A stretch of 64,000 nucleotides of DNA, taken from contig NC_085876.1 of assembly GCF_034702125.1 (NCBI RefSeq), positions 15,092,253 through 15,156,252 on the forward strand. The letters are read 5' to 3'. The notes below the pieces were generated by a model, which saw only the letters and a program-made list of their open reading frames with translations, was not told the DNA's origin and ran no database searches. Positions 23,126-36,016 of this stretch are shown here, in pieces. Positions within the stretch are counted from its first letter, which is position 1. Each line of letters begins with the position of its first letter. The DNA comes from Engraulis encrasicolus (lineage: Eukaryota > Chordata > Actinopteri > Clupeiformes > Engraulidae). Position numbers and translations under genes: made by a program.

Positions 23126-24595
23126 CGTACTAATTTCATTCACATAGAGGAAAATGTTAATACTGTGGCATACAGCCAAGCTAGAGGAAAGTAGTAGAGA
23201 GGGGTTAAGTGCCACAAGAGAAGGAATTAATCATTATTATTATTTCAAAAAACATCATAGGATGTAGTGGATATCTGCAAATTCTGACCATGGATTCATT
23301 TTCTGATTTTGCCTTTTTCTCTAACAGCACGTTGCCTCAGTATTTAAATGTACAACAGGGCCAAAGTCCGTCATTTCATGTAAAACTCATGGCTTAGGCC
23401 TACTTTTTTAAACAACTGTAACTTTAACAGTCTGTGAACAAGAAGCAAGCAGGAATTCAATTCAGTGGCCTTACCATTCCCTTTATTGATGTCATGGAAT
23501 ATTGGCGTGATATCGTCTCGGTCACCAAACTCCTCTGCATAGTTCACAAGGGCTTCTTTGACGGTTTTGTACCCAGCCAAGACCACAACCTTCTTCGGCC
23601 CGAAATGGACGGTGAAAACACTTCCATGTTTTTTGGAGAGCTGTGGGTAGAGCAGTAATAAAAACGATTTGAAAGACAGACAGAAAGAAGGAAACGGGGA
23701 CATTCTTCAATCTTGTTTTTTTTTTTTATCAATATGAGAAACTATGTAAATGGTCCACACCTCACAGAGTCCATCATAAGGCCTATTTAGGTCCAACTGC
23801 AATAAGTTTCCCAACAACGGGAGACGCGTCGGAGATGGAGGTTCCTTTCCACGTCCTGCTTTGGACGACCTCTCCAAGGAAAGACAGACAAACATCACGC
23901 AGAGGAGGACTAATGTCCATTGAACCAAAATACCATCTAAAAGAAAAATCATAGCTTCTATAGAATTGTATTGTAATTGCATCTATTGTACAATTGTATA
24001 ATACAAGCGCGAGCCAGGGTTAAGGGAACTCCAGTGTAGACTAGTAGGCGGCCTAGGTCGTAAAACAGTTTGGTCAAATCGCGTCGTAGGCTGTTTTCAT
24101 TTGGCTGCTAAAAAAAAGAGAAAGAAACGGAAAAGCGTTCAGAAAGATTTAAACAAATTGTCCGAGAAACGTAGCCTATTTTCCGACTCACTTTCAAATT
24201 CCAGGTTTTCTATGGCATTTAGGCCTGGTGCTTGCTTGCAAGTAGCCTACCAAATGATGTCTTCTTCAGCCATGAGCTAGGAATAAGCTCGCAGGTCAGA
24301 TAACGGGTATTTATCAAAATTTACTCGTGCCCGTGATTGGATACTACGTAGTTCACCAAAGAGTATCCAATCTCTGGGCGTGACTATTAGGCTGATACAC
24401 TTGGAAGTGTGCGCACTAGGTTTTGAGAAATGCCCAACATCACAGATTCAAACAAAGGTGTGAGGGGACTGAGGAGATAAACCTTAAAGGTACACTGTAT
24501 AAGATTTTTAGTTTTTTAGGCTATTTCCAGAACTCATCGGTGTATCTGTGTGTCTACAGGTAGCCTATGAAAGTAGGGTATGAGACCAGGTAAGT

Positions 24596-25509
24596 AGCCT
24601 AACCCCTTATTTGTAAAGTATCGTAGGCCTACGCATCCAAAATGGCCATTTGTTTAAAAGCTACTGTAGAACTATTTGGCATGCACATATAATTGTCTAC
24701 TATAGGTCCTAAATGACAACTAAAATGCGTTCAGCCAGGCCTAGACCTATCACATAATTTGTGAGATCATATCAAATGCAGTGTCCCTTTCTTACAGTCC
24801 TATAGTAGGCCTAACACCTATCGGGGTAGCTTATGTAGCAGAGTGGAGAATTACCATTAATCTGCGATTGCACGACTACGCCACCAGAGGGAGGCTCTGG
24901 GACCCAAAGTTAACTTTTATTCAGGACACAGGTTCGTTAAGGTCAACGGAGACGGGAATTCAAGTGGAAACAATTACAATCTTTTAATACACATTGCCTT
25001 ATAAAATACACAATTTTGAAAGGACATTAGATAATCACAATAAATATGGTGGGACAGGACACTCGATCATCTGGGCCAAAATGGCAGGCTCTTTCCCCAA
25101 GCTCCAGTAAGAACACACCACGCACCGTTAATACGTATAAGAAGACAAGTAGGCCTAGGATGCGCATTTGGGGAGCGGCGCGCAAAGTAGGCCTACTCAC
25201 TGTTAGGAACATTTTGCACGGCAGTCTGCTGTTATTAAAACAAAAAATCTACACGAATCCCTATCGCTGCTTTTTTAGGCTATGTCATAGTTTACCCTTA
25301 GCCTATCGTGTTAGGCTACACTCCCGTCTTAAAACATCAATTTGACGGGCATGTTTCCTCTTGGGTGTCTCCACTGTGCCATGCCACTCGAGTCTTAAAA
25401 CAGCAAGTTTCTTCTTTTCCCTTCATATCCTGTGGGTGTCTCCACTGTGCCATGCCGTTACGATCAATCTTAGCGCCTTAAGACTACTCCAGACCGTGGA
25501 TTTCTCTTA
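24596..25509. other. Spacer of the A/B head-to-head palindrome, left part
   Basis: The inverted homology between the 5' flanks of A and B stops near 24595 and resumes near 28052. This stretch has no convincing coding frame. It is rich in TAGGCCTA and TAGCCTA octamers/heptamers. Confidence 0.6.
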
Positions 25510-27908
25510 GGGACTGTTCGTAATTTACCGGGGGGGGAGGGCTGGTGCGTAGGGGGGGGAGGGCCATGATGAAAAAAAATGAGGTGGAGGGGAGGGCCAT
25601 GGCAAAAAAAATCGGAGTTAGGGGGAGGGCCATGGAAAAAAACCGAATTTATTTTATTTTATTTTTATTTTTATTTTTTAACAATAATAAAACATGTTCT
25701 GAAACACATCGCTTTGCGATGCAAGGTCCCGGTGCATACTATAGCACTGAAGCGTGTATCTGTAGTCAAAAGACAGGTGCAGCTACTGTAGATTGCCCGC
25801 GCTGACTCTCTTTCACTGTAGGATTGCTAGTGCTACGGAGGAACATTGAGCATCATAGAAAATGCCCGTGAGCAAATATCAAACTAGCTGATGTGAACTA
25901 TATGGGCTAAACAGTTTGGGAAGTTTTGACAACGAATTGGATGGGCATTTCCAGAGGAATTTTGGAGAGGTGTTGTAGTCAACTGGTGGTCACAGCCTCT
26001 GGTAAGCCATGATTTTATTTATTGGCACCGCCGTGTGCTTACATTTGTGTTCAAAGAACTTCAAAGACCCCAACCAGACCGGAAAGAACAGTACCTAGGC
26101 CTAGACATTTGGCCTAGACGTACTTTGGTAGAACGGTGCAGTGACGCGAGTTTGTTTTGTTTAGCTTGTGGTGTCAAGGTAGTAATAAAAATGGTATTAA
26201 CGGCGATGTGTTGGCCATGCATCATAAGGTCTTGAAACCATTGGAGGAGCTAACTTGTTGTGAAGAGAAGTCTCATCACTTTGGTGAACAAAAACGGACC
26301 AACTAAGCAAGGAATTATGTACATTTAAAGCGTGACGGGAGAAGGGAATGTCACCAAAGTTGTGCATCGTGTCAGGTAAGAAGTGACTTTTGTTTATTGC
26401 TGTGGAGATTGGATTCGTAGAAGCGTGTATTGGTATGCTAGGTCTTGCCTGTTGCTGGTGAAGTAGTCTAGCTTAGCCTCGGAGTTGGCTATGGGGTGAA
26501 TCTGAAGGAGAGCACAGCCGTGTGTCTGGCTTGTCTATCATCACTGTTGTCAAAGTTGAATTGCCGCGGTGTGTAATGGCTGCGCTATTGTTGGATGTTT
26601 TGAAATGTTGTACTGGTTCTGTTTTGGCAATTTGTTCCTTTTGCCTCTTGCTGCTGATTTGACCACCATAGCACCGCCACCACCTATTAATGCGTCTTAA
26701 TGGCCTACGTTAAATGCAAACCAAAGGTGGCTTTCTCACTCTCCCTGTATCAATAGCCAGCAATGGCTCGAGCTGCTTTGGCGCTTAGTTCTTGCTCCGA
26801 TCACATCCCGAACTCTTTGGCCGTCAGAGTGTAATTACATTCGGGAAGGTAGAGCTATGCCTGTGTGTGTGCGTGCGTGCTTTTATGCGCGGTCTGGGAG
26901 ACCGAGATGCACCTGATCCACAGTCGCAATTGCAAGAAAATCTAAATTATTTGAAAGCCCGGTCACCTCTCACGAGTGCATCGCATAGCCTAGTCAAAGC
27001 ATTTCTTCTAATTTCACACATTGCACACTGCCCATGCTGAAGAGACAAACTGTCAAGGCAGCGCGATTTGCTCTTGAGCCCTCACCTCCACATCAGGTGC
27101 GCGTTTCACTTCCGCAAGAAGAACATTAATAGTGTCAAAGTGAGATGTTAAAGAAAAAAAAGTTAAATCTAGCCATCCTTGTTTAGGCTAGATAAAACAT
27201 GAGGAAGTTATTCAGATGTGATTCGCCATTCCTCACCCTAAAATTGATTAGAACGCAGGAAATAGCATCTAAAAAACAGATTTTTTTTTCACAGCACCCC
27301 CTGGTCAAAACCAGTTCCTGCGTCCCTGGCTTCGCTACTGTGCTGAACATGTAAAACGTACCTTGTGAAAGGCGCTGCTTGTCGAGCAGGGAAATATTGA
27401 AGCTACGGTGGGGAAACTCTCTCCACTTTGTAGTTTACAGTAGTAACAACTCGGACATTGGTATTGAAATGGAAGTTTTTATTATCATTATTATTATTAT
27501 TATTATTAGGCCTATTATTATTATTATTATTATTTTCACTTAACACGTAAAAAAAATAGTGAAGGCAATTTGTCTTGGTGACAGTGGAGTTAAAAGGCAT
27601 CCCATGCAGCCGCAGAGGTAGATTCTTGCGGCTTCTCATAGGTATCCACTGATATCGATAGCACATAATAGTGCAGACAACCGCCCTTGATGTAGGCTAC
27701 TCTGACTGTTCTCATGATGGTTGTTCATCTACCAATTTGAAATATATATTTTTTTATCTGTAGGGGGAGGGCCATGGGAAAACAAAATTGAAGTGGGGGG
27801 AGGGCCATGGGGAAAAAATTTGAGGTGGAGGGGGGGGCCATGATTTTTTTTTTTGACCGGACTTCCAGCGCACCAGCCCTCCCCCCCCGGTAAATAACGT
27901 ACAGTCCC
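25510..27908. mobile_element. Harbinger-like element, 2.4 kb, TTA duplication
   Basis: Flanked by TTA (25507-25509, 27909-27911). Inverted ends start GGGACTGTTCGTAATTTACC and GGGACTGTACGTTATTTACC, then a G-run and GAGGGCTGGTGCG. Both ends carry repeated GGGAGGGCCATGG units separated by A-rich gaps, a subterminal array. The 3-bp TTA target fits PIF/Harbinger. No transposase is recognisable; a short ATG frame at 26348 ends at a strong donor (CAGGTAAG), which might be a relic exon. Confidence 0.75.
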
Positions 27909-28665
27909 TTAGAGTTACGTGTCAACCTGCGATGGTTCTTTGCTAAGTTGGCTTTGGGAAACGATCCGTGAGCTCTACGATGGTGTTACGTGTGAACTTA
28001 AGTAGCACGTAGCGTAGTAGCCTACTTAAGGCCCTTTCGGAAACGAGGCCCTGGTCTCATACCCTACTTTCATACCACACACACCGATGAGTTCTGGAAA
28101 TAACCTAAAAAACTAAAAATCTTACACTGTGTACCTTTAAGGTTTATCTCCTCAGTCCCCCCACACCTTTGTTTGAATCTGTGATGTTGGGCATTTCTCA
28201 AAACCTAGTGCGCACACTTCCAAGTGTATCAGCCTAACTAGTCACGCCCAGAGATTGGATACTCTTTGGTGATCTAATCACGGGCGTGAGTAAGTTTTGA
28301 TAAACGCCCGTTATCTGACCTGCGAGCTTATTCCTAGCCCATGGCAGAAGAAGACATCATTTGGTATACTTGCAAGCAAGCACCGTAGGCCTAAATGCCA
28401 TAGAAAACCTGGAATTTGAAAGTGAGTCGGAAAATAGGCTACGTTTCTCGGACAATTTGTTTAAATCTTTCTGAACGCTTCTCCGTTTCTTTCTCTTTTT
28501 TTAGCAGCCAAATGAGTTCTTGGTAAACAGCCTACGACGCGATTTGACCAAACTGTTTTACGACCTAGGCCGCCTACTAGCCTACACTGGAGTTCCCTTA
28601 ACCCTGGCTCGCGCTTGTATTATAGGCTACAATAGATGCAATTACAATACAATTCTATAGAAGCT
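27909..28665. other. 5' flank of copy B
   Basis: From about 28052 this is the inverted counterpart of 23983-24595 upstream of copy A. It should hold the promoter of B, but I can fix no TATA box or response element with confidence. Confidence 0.55.
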
Positions 28666-31600
28666 ATGATTTTTCTTTTAGATGGTATTTTGGTTCAATG
28701 GACATTAGTCCTCCTCTGCGTGATGTTTGTCTGTCTTTCCTTGGAGAGGTCGTCCAAAGCAGGACGTGGAAAGGAACCTCCATCTCCGACGCGTCTCCCG
28801 TTGTTGGGAAACTTATTGCAGTTGGACCTAAATAGGCCTTATGATGGACTCTGTGAGGTGTGGAACATTTACATAGTTTCTCATATTGATAAAACAAAAA
28901 AACAAGATTGAAGAATGTCCCCGTTTCCTTCTTTCTGTCTGTCTTTCAAATCGTTTTTATTACTGCTCTACGGTCCCACAGCTCTCCAAAAAACATGGAA
29001 GTGTGTTCACCGTCCATTTTGGGCCGAAGAAGGTTGTGGTCTTGGCTGGGTACAAAACCGTCAAAGAAGCCCTTGTGAACTATGCAGAGGAGTTTGGTGA
29101 CCGAGACATCACGCCACTATTCCATGACATCAATAAAGGGGATGGTGAGGCCATTGATTTGAATTCCTGCTTGCATCTTGTTCACAGACTGTTAAAGTTA
29201 CAGTTGCTTTTTTGTTTTGTTTTTTTAAGTAAGCCATGAGTTTTACATATTTGAAATGCCGGACTGTGGCCCTACCTGTTATAGGCTACATTTAAAATAA
29301 TACTGAGGCTACATTGTGCTGTTAGAGAAAAAGGCAAAATCAGAAAATGAATGCATGGTCAGAATTTGCAGATGTCCGCTACATCCTATGATGTTTTTTT
29401 TAAATAATAATAATGATTCATTCCTTCTCTTGTGGCACTTAATCCCTCTCTACTACTTTCCTCTAGCTTGGCTGTATGCCACAGTCTATTAACATTTTCC
29501 TCCATGTGAATGAAATTAGTACGAGAGTAGTAGGGCAGGGGTGGGGAACCTATTATGTCTCGAGGTCCGTTTGTGGCCCTTGAGGCCATTTTATCCAGCC
29601 CCCAACATAATTTCAATGTTATGCAGCTTCACATGAGATATGACATATTTTGTAATGAAATCTTAGAAAATACATTGCAATACAATTAAGTTATATTCAG
29701 GGGACCTAGAGAGGTGGGGTCTGTTTTAAAGGTGTCTGCCTTCAATATAGGCCTAAAGTGCAGGGGGAAATCCTGGTTTGTGCTCATAATGCGGCCCCTG
29801 GAGGACTTATACGGCCCTCGGATGAATTTGAAGTGGCCCCTCGAACGAAAAAGGTTCCCCACCCCTGATGTAGGGCCCAAGACCCTCGTCTTCCCCTTAC
29901 TAGTGGTAGCCAACTCCGACCAGGGGTGGGGAACCATTTTCATTCATTGACCTCTTCAAATGTTTTAAGTCCTCCAAGGGCCGTAATATGAACACAAACC
30001 AGGATTTCCCCCTGCACTTTAGGCCTAAGTATTGAAGGCGGCCAGCTGTACAACAGACGGTCCCCTGAAAATAGAACTTTGTAATTTGTAATGTAATTTC
30101 TAAGATTTCTTTACAAAACGTGTTATATTTCATGTGAGAACATTTTACATTGTTTTTTTCTTTTTTTGGCACTTCGATAGAGTGGGTCATATCTTATGGA
30201 CGCAAGGAGGCACAGGAAGGCAGTATCGTGATGCGTCCTTTTAACGTTTTCATAGACTACCCATCAGCCCAGAAAACAACCATATGATATGAAGTGATAG
30301 TGCTTCCAAGCATCATCATTATTATAACTTTTGAAAATTATTAGTAGCCTCTTGCAACCTAGTCTACCTATAAACTATCATAGTTTGTATGCATAAAGTT
30401 TATAATGTTGTCAAATGTAAAATTGTGGGGTGTATCGAACTGTAGGTCATGAATCGTGATACAAACCGAATCGTTAGTTGAGTGTGTTATACCCCTACTC
30501 CTCTAAATTTGTAATTCTATAGACCCCTTTAGAGTTTATAAACAGGTATGACGTAATTTGGCTGCGTGCGCACCGCTGCCTCAAAACCGTCCATGCTCCG
30601 TTCACTTGTACAGAGACTCGACAGGTGTTTTTTCCGAAATAAGATAACAGATGCTCGCGCTAACCTCAGATATGCAGTGGGCACCACGAACACGGGTATT
30701 CCTGGTGAGTTCATCAGTCCAGTCAGTAGTTTAATGTCTTGGTCTTGTAACAACAAACATCTCTTATGCTTCTGGATCAGCCTCCTCCCTATCAAAATAA
30801 GATAACAAGTGTACCTTTCAGAATCTCTATTTTTTTATCAACGTACATGCTTCAGAATAGCAGTTTTTCTCTCTTAAGTGTCTGCACTGTCACCCAATAT
30901 TACATACAGAATCACCTCTCCCGATTTTACCCATTCCTGCAGTTCTCCTAGTGGCCGCTGTCGAGATACAGCTCTGAGCGCAGCAGCCCTTTCTTTCTGA
31001 ATGGAGTCTGCACTCCCCCTAGAGTGCAGTACCACCCAGAAAAGTGGAGTTTCTCGTAATATCCTTACAATATCTCTGGTGTGTTTGAGTCGAGGATTCG
31101 CACGCATTCATGAGGACCTTGACTCTGAACGGGTCTATTGGGCCTTATCATTGCTATTCACGCAGGGATAATACTTTCCAATGGAGAATGCTGGAAGGAG
31201 ATGAGGCGATTTGCCCTCTCCAAACTGAGGGACTTTGGAATGGGCAAGAAAGCAATTGAACTGAAGATCCAGGAAGAGATCCAGTACCTTATTGAGGTCT
31301 TTGAGCAACATAACGGTAAGGTCTATTCATTGAGTACATTGCTAATGTACGTACTGTGTTTCTGTATGCATGTTTTTTTTGTGATGTTAATGTACCGCAT
31401 GTGCACAAGGCAGCAGATGTGCTAGATCAAAAATAGAGACCAAGGAAAAATGTTTTTTTATGTGCAAACTAGACCCAAAAAAGTTGGAGCGCTTAGTATT
31501 GTGTAAAGAAAAACCAATTGCTCTCAAATGTTCAAAACATTCAATCTGTTTGTGAGATGGAGAATTTTTCCAAGACAACGTATAAGGTGTTATGGCCAAG

Positions 31601-32404
31601 CAAAATTACTAGAATTATGTGCTCATTTAAGATTTGATACGTGCAACTAATCTCAAAAAAGTTGGGACAGGGCCTAGGCCCTTGGCTTCACCAATACAGC
31701 ACTATACTATACTGAATTCAGTATTTTAGTTGTAGTGTTGGTAATCCGCAGGGGTGGAAAAGTAACTAAATACTTTTACTCAATATTGTACTTGAGTAGC
31801 TTTTATGAATACTTTGTACTTTTTAAGTAATTTTTTAAATTAATACTTTTACTTGTACTTGAGTATATTTTGACCCAAGAACTTTACTCAATTACACTGG
31901 AACCTGGCCTGAGTACTGAGTAAAAAAAATTGACTGAGAGACAAAATGCCATGCACAATAATACCACAATCCGCCGAAAATGAAAGATTGTGCAGGATGG
32001 CACACAGCATTTCCACTATTTTACTATCTTGTATCAATGTATTGGATGATGGCTGGTGCCAAGCAAGAGATAGAGGTTATGGAGGACGATATTCAAGAAA
32101 AATAAACATGACATTCTCAAGAGGAAAGCTAATTAAAAGTAACTAAGTACTTTTACTCAAATTACGTTTTAAGTTAAGTACTTTTTACTTTTACTTGAGT
32201 GGATTTTTAGATAGGTACTTTTACTTGTACTTGAGTAGAATTTAGGCAAAGTAGAGATACTTTTACTTGAGTACACATTTTCTGTACTCTTTCCACCTCT
32301 GGTAATCCGTAATAACTTAAGTACTGTAATCAGGGCCGCTGCTAAGGTTTGGAGGCCCTAGGATAACTGGTAAGGACCACCCCCAACCCCCCTCCCCATA
32401 ATTA

Positions 32405-32448
<44 letters not shown>

Positions 32449-33512
32449 GTTTTTTGTCAATCTCAATTTAGGAGGCCCCAATTTTGGGGGCAAAGTGGTT
32501 GAGGCCCTAAACACTCTGCTTGCTCTGCTTATGCCTAGCGGCGGTCCTGACTTTAATTTGTGGACTATAAGATGAAATATGTACTGAATACTGAATACAA
32601 GATGCTCCGACTAAACTTCACAAGAAAAAATATATACTTATAGGCCTCACCTTTGGGTAAGCCACATTGTCCACATTGTGACATATTCCTCAACATTAGC
32701 TCCACAGCTAAATGTCTTGGGTTCGTCACTTCACATGTAATAATCCAAACAATAGCTGCATCGTGATACACACCCCAGTTTAAAGTGTAAGAAAGCAGTA
32801 GCGGCATATAGTTTGGAATTTAAGGCTATTTCATCTGAGTCTGAGTGTTTTTTTTTCTGATTGGCGTATACAGGTGCAGCGTTTGACACATCCAGGCCAG
32901 TGAGCTACGCTGTCTCCAACATCATCTGCTCCATCGTCTATGGCCAACGTTTTGACTACGCAGACCCACAGTTCAAGGCGCAGGTCGACAGAGTCAATGA
33001 CATCATTTCAATCATGGGCTATGCCTCAATGCAGGTGGACTATCTTGGTTTCTTTAATCAAGCGCTAAATTGTACACATAGTAAGTTTACATAGTAAGTT
33101 TAAGTTTTGCAAACTGGAGCGTGGTTGGCATGATTAACAGTAGTGTCCTATTCCCTAGATTTAATACATATAGGAGGTGGAAGGTTTTGAAACTGGGCAT
33201 GAGTAGATTCAAAGCAATTACTAGGTATGCTAAAATGGCAGTCTCTTGCGGTCCAAATTAAGCTTCATTTCAGCTCTGAGAAGGTCTATTGGTGACATCA
33301 CGGGTGCTTGGTCCATTTATTTTACAATCTATGGTTGCAATGAATTTAGCAGATGTTTTGATACACAGTGATAGGGCATAAAGAAGCTAGCATAAGTGTA
33401 CAGTAACACAGAGCAACAAAAAGACACAATACAGTTCCATTACCCAAGGCTTCACATCTGGAGGGAGCACAGCTGTGAATAGATGTGCCCTTGATTATGT
33501 ATCCTGAAGCAA

Positions 33513-33609
<97 letters not shown>

Positions 33610-35973
33610 TTTCACAACTCATTGTTTTGTTTGTTTGTTTGTTTTGGTTATCCTCACAGATCTACAACATATGTCCTTGGTTGCGTCCCGTCCTCTGGTA
33701 CTGGAGGGTGCTCATGAATAAATTGAACCACCACTTTGACGAGATACGTCAATTCTCCAGGGGGCTGAAGGAGACCCTCAACCCTGAGCAGAACAGAGGC
33801 TTCATTGATGCATTTCTGAGTCGTATGATCAGTGTGGAGGTACGATTGTTACGCCAAACAAACAGAACCTAGATTGCATTAGTGGCTTGATGCTAATGCT
33901 GCCCATTTACTTCCAGTGATTATGCTAAGCTATGCTTTTACTTCCAGTGATTATGCTAAGCTATGGTTATAATTCTGATGCCAATAAATCTACTGAAAAC
34001 ACGGAGAAGAAAATGATATGCACATTCATGAATAAGTCTTGGAAATACAGCAAATATGTGAAAATCAAAAAATGGTGGACTGTTCCTTTAATGCTTCATA
34101 ATTTGATTATTTCTGAATTTGAAACCTCTTAAACTTCTATATATCCAGACAAGGTTCTCCTTGACTTTTATTGTAAGTTACGAATCAATTGACATCTGCT
34201 CACTTTCTATGAAACCAGCAGCTACACAGAGTCCAAGCTCTTGAATTCTCAACAGCAAGTTTTCAAATCTTTCCACTCATACTGCATACTGTATACTGAA
34301 GGCTATTATGAATGTAAACTGCTGTGCATATAATATCATGTCTGTCTCCAGACTCTGGGCCAGAAGGACTCCCAGTTCCATGAAGATAACCTGGTGTACT
34401 GTGTGAATAACCTGTTTGCGGCGGGCACTGACACCACGGCAGCAACCATGCGCTGGGCCCTGCTGCTTATGGCCAAGTACCCTCTCGTACAAGGTCAGAT
34501 GGAAATTTAACGCAATACAATGTACTTATTTGGCTCCAGATCGTGTGTAGGCAGAGACAACAGCATGATGATGCTGTGAACGTATATGGAAATCAACTGT
34601 ACATATGTGTGTTTTAGTAATGGCCCACATTAGCGTGTTGCAACCACAGCTAATACCACTATTGTATGGATTAAATGACCTTTTTTGGTTTTTAGTGGAT
34701 TCTCGAAGAAGCATATTAATTGCGGTACACCCATTACCAAATTAATTTATGGGCATTAGCTGTAGTTGTACCACCTGATGCCTGAGCCAAAAAAATGTAC
34801 CGCATTTCCCCAAATAATATCTGGGACTACTATGAACAAAAACAATAGCTTGTTACCAGGCTACAAATAGCGGCACGCTACAATTTGAAGGAGTCTTTTA
34901 ATACCAAAAAGGCTCTCATGTTGTTTTCCTTTTATTGTTTACACCATGTTTCTAAAAGAGCTAGGCTACTATAAGGGGCTAGGCCATCACTTGAGAAATC
35001 ATAGGTACTGTGTGTGCTGTAGTGTTAGTTTTTATTTTATTTTATTTATGTGGCAGCAGTGGCCTATTGGTTCGAGAGGGGAGTTGGTCTTTCAATCTGG
35101 GGGTTGTAGGTTCGAAACACATCTGACCTCTCCCTACACCTCCATCCATGGCCGAAGTGCCCTTGAGCAAGGCACCTAACCCCACATTGCTCCAGGAACT
35201 GTAACCAATACCCTGAAAAATACTAACTGTAAGTCGCTTTGGATAAAAATCGTTAGCAAAGTGTAACGTAATATAATGTTATTTGTCTGTAGAGCGAGTG
35301 CATGAGGAGCTGGACAGGGTGATCGGAGCCCGGGTGGCTGCGGCCGAGGACAGGAGGAGTCTGCCCTACACGGACGCCGTGATCCACGAGATCCAGAGGG
35401 TGGCCAACATCGGCCCCATGAGCATCCCGCACGTCACCAGCTGCGACGTCACCTTCCAGGGATACTTCATTGAAAAGGTCTGTCTGACTGTGTGGCCTCT
35501 GTGTGTGTGGGCGTGAAAGGGGTTTTAGATTAACCCTTTGTGAAAGTTGTATGCTGTTCTTATAACACCTAATACAAATCTGAGGACTTTTCCTATTTCA
35601 TTCATGACAGATGTTGCATTACCCCTTATTATTACTGCCTTGGTCTCCAAACAAGCATGAGGTCAGAACAAAGGAAAACATACATTTTGTGAAAAGTTTG
35701 TGAATTTCGATCACTAAAACTTCAGTGGGTCATTTCTCCCCAAAGCGTTCACAGAGAGATAGATCTTATGCTAACAGTCTCACAACAGACATTGACAAGA
35801 AGGGAAAACGGAAAAGCAAAAATCTGTTCTCTGTCCATCAGTTTGGCCCGGAGCCTCCCTTGCTCTACGGAATTTGCCACTTGAAGAAAAATAATTGGAG
35901 ACCACTGGTTTACTGTAAAGTCAGCCCTGTCCATGGCCATGGCTCATGGCCCGAAGTTGTTCTCCTGATCCTC

Positions 35974-36016
<43 letters not shown>

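Larger units (their letters stand above)
2526..23952 (-). pseudogene. cyp2k: CYP2K-like cytochrome P450, copy A, broken by a transposon in exon 7
   Basis: Nine exons on the minus strand: 23952-23761, 23640-23475, 14796-14647, 13661-13501, 9340-9161, 8639-8498, 7696-7642 plus 5248-5119 (exon 7, split), 3930-3789 and 2713-2526. All other junctions are GT-AG and lengths match copies B and C, except exon 2, which has one extra in-frame codon (GDRDDIT against GDRDIT). Exon 7 holds a 2389 bp insertion. Reading enters it and meets TGA at 7631-7629, giving about 352 residues instead of 501, without the ExxR and haem Cys motifs. The conserved Arg after the I-helix [10 protein letters not shown] is Cys here. 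The start chosen is the Met of MIFLL, shared by all copies; an in-frame Met ten codons upstream (23982) exists in A and B only. CYP2K enzymes are ER-membrane monooxygenases of fish; this copy should make no active one. Confidence 0.9.

Noticed and set aside
23953..23982. Upstream ATG as the main P450 start (MQLQYNSIEA extension)
   Set aside because: Absent from copy C, and the hydrophobic anchor begins at MIFLL; kept only as an alternative.
26035..27040. Short open frames inside the Harbinger-like element
   Set aside because: They are preserved in both copies only because the copies are nearly identical; they match no transposase I know.
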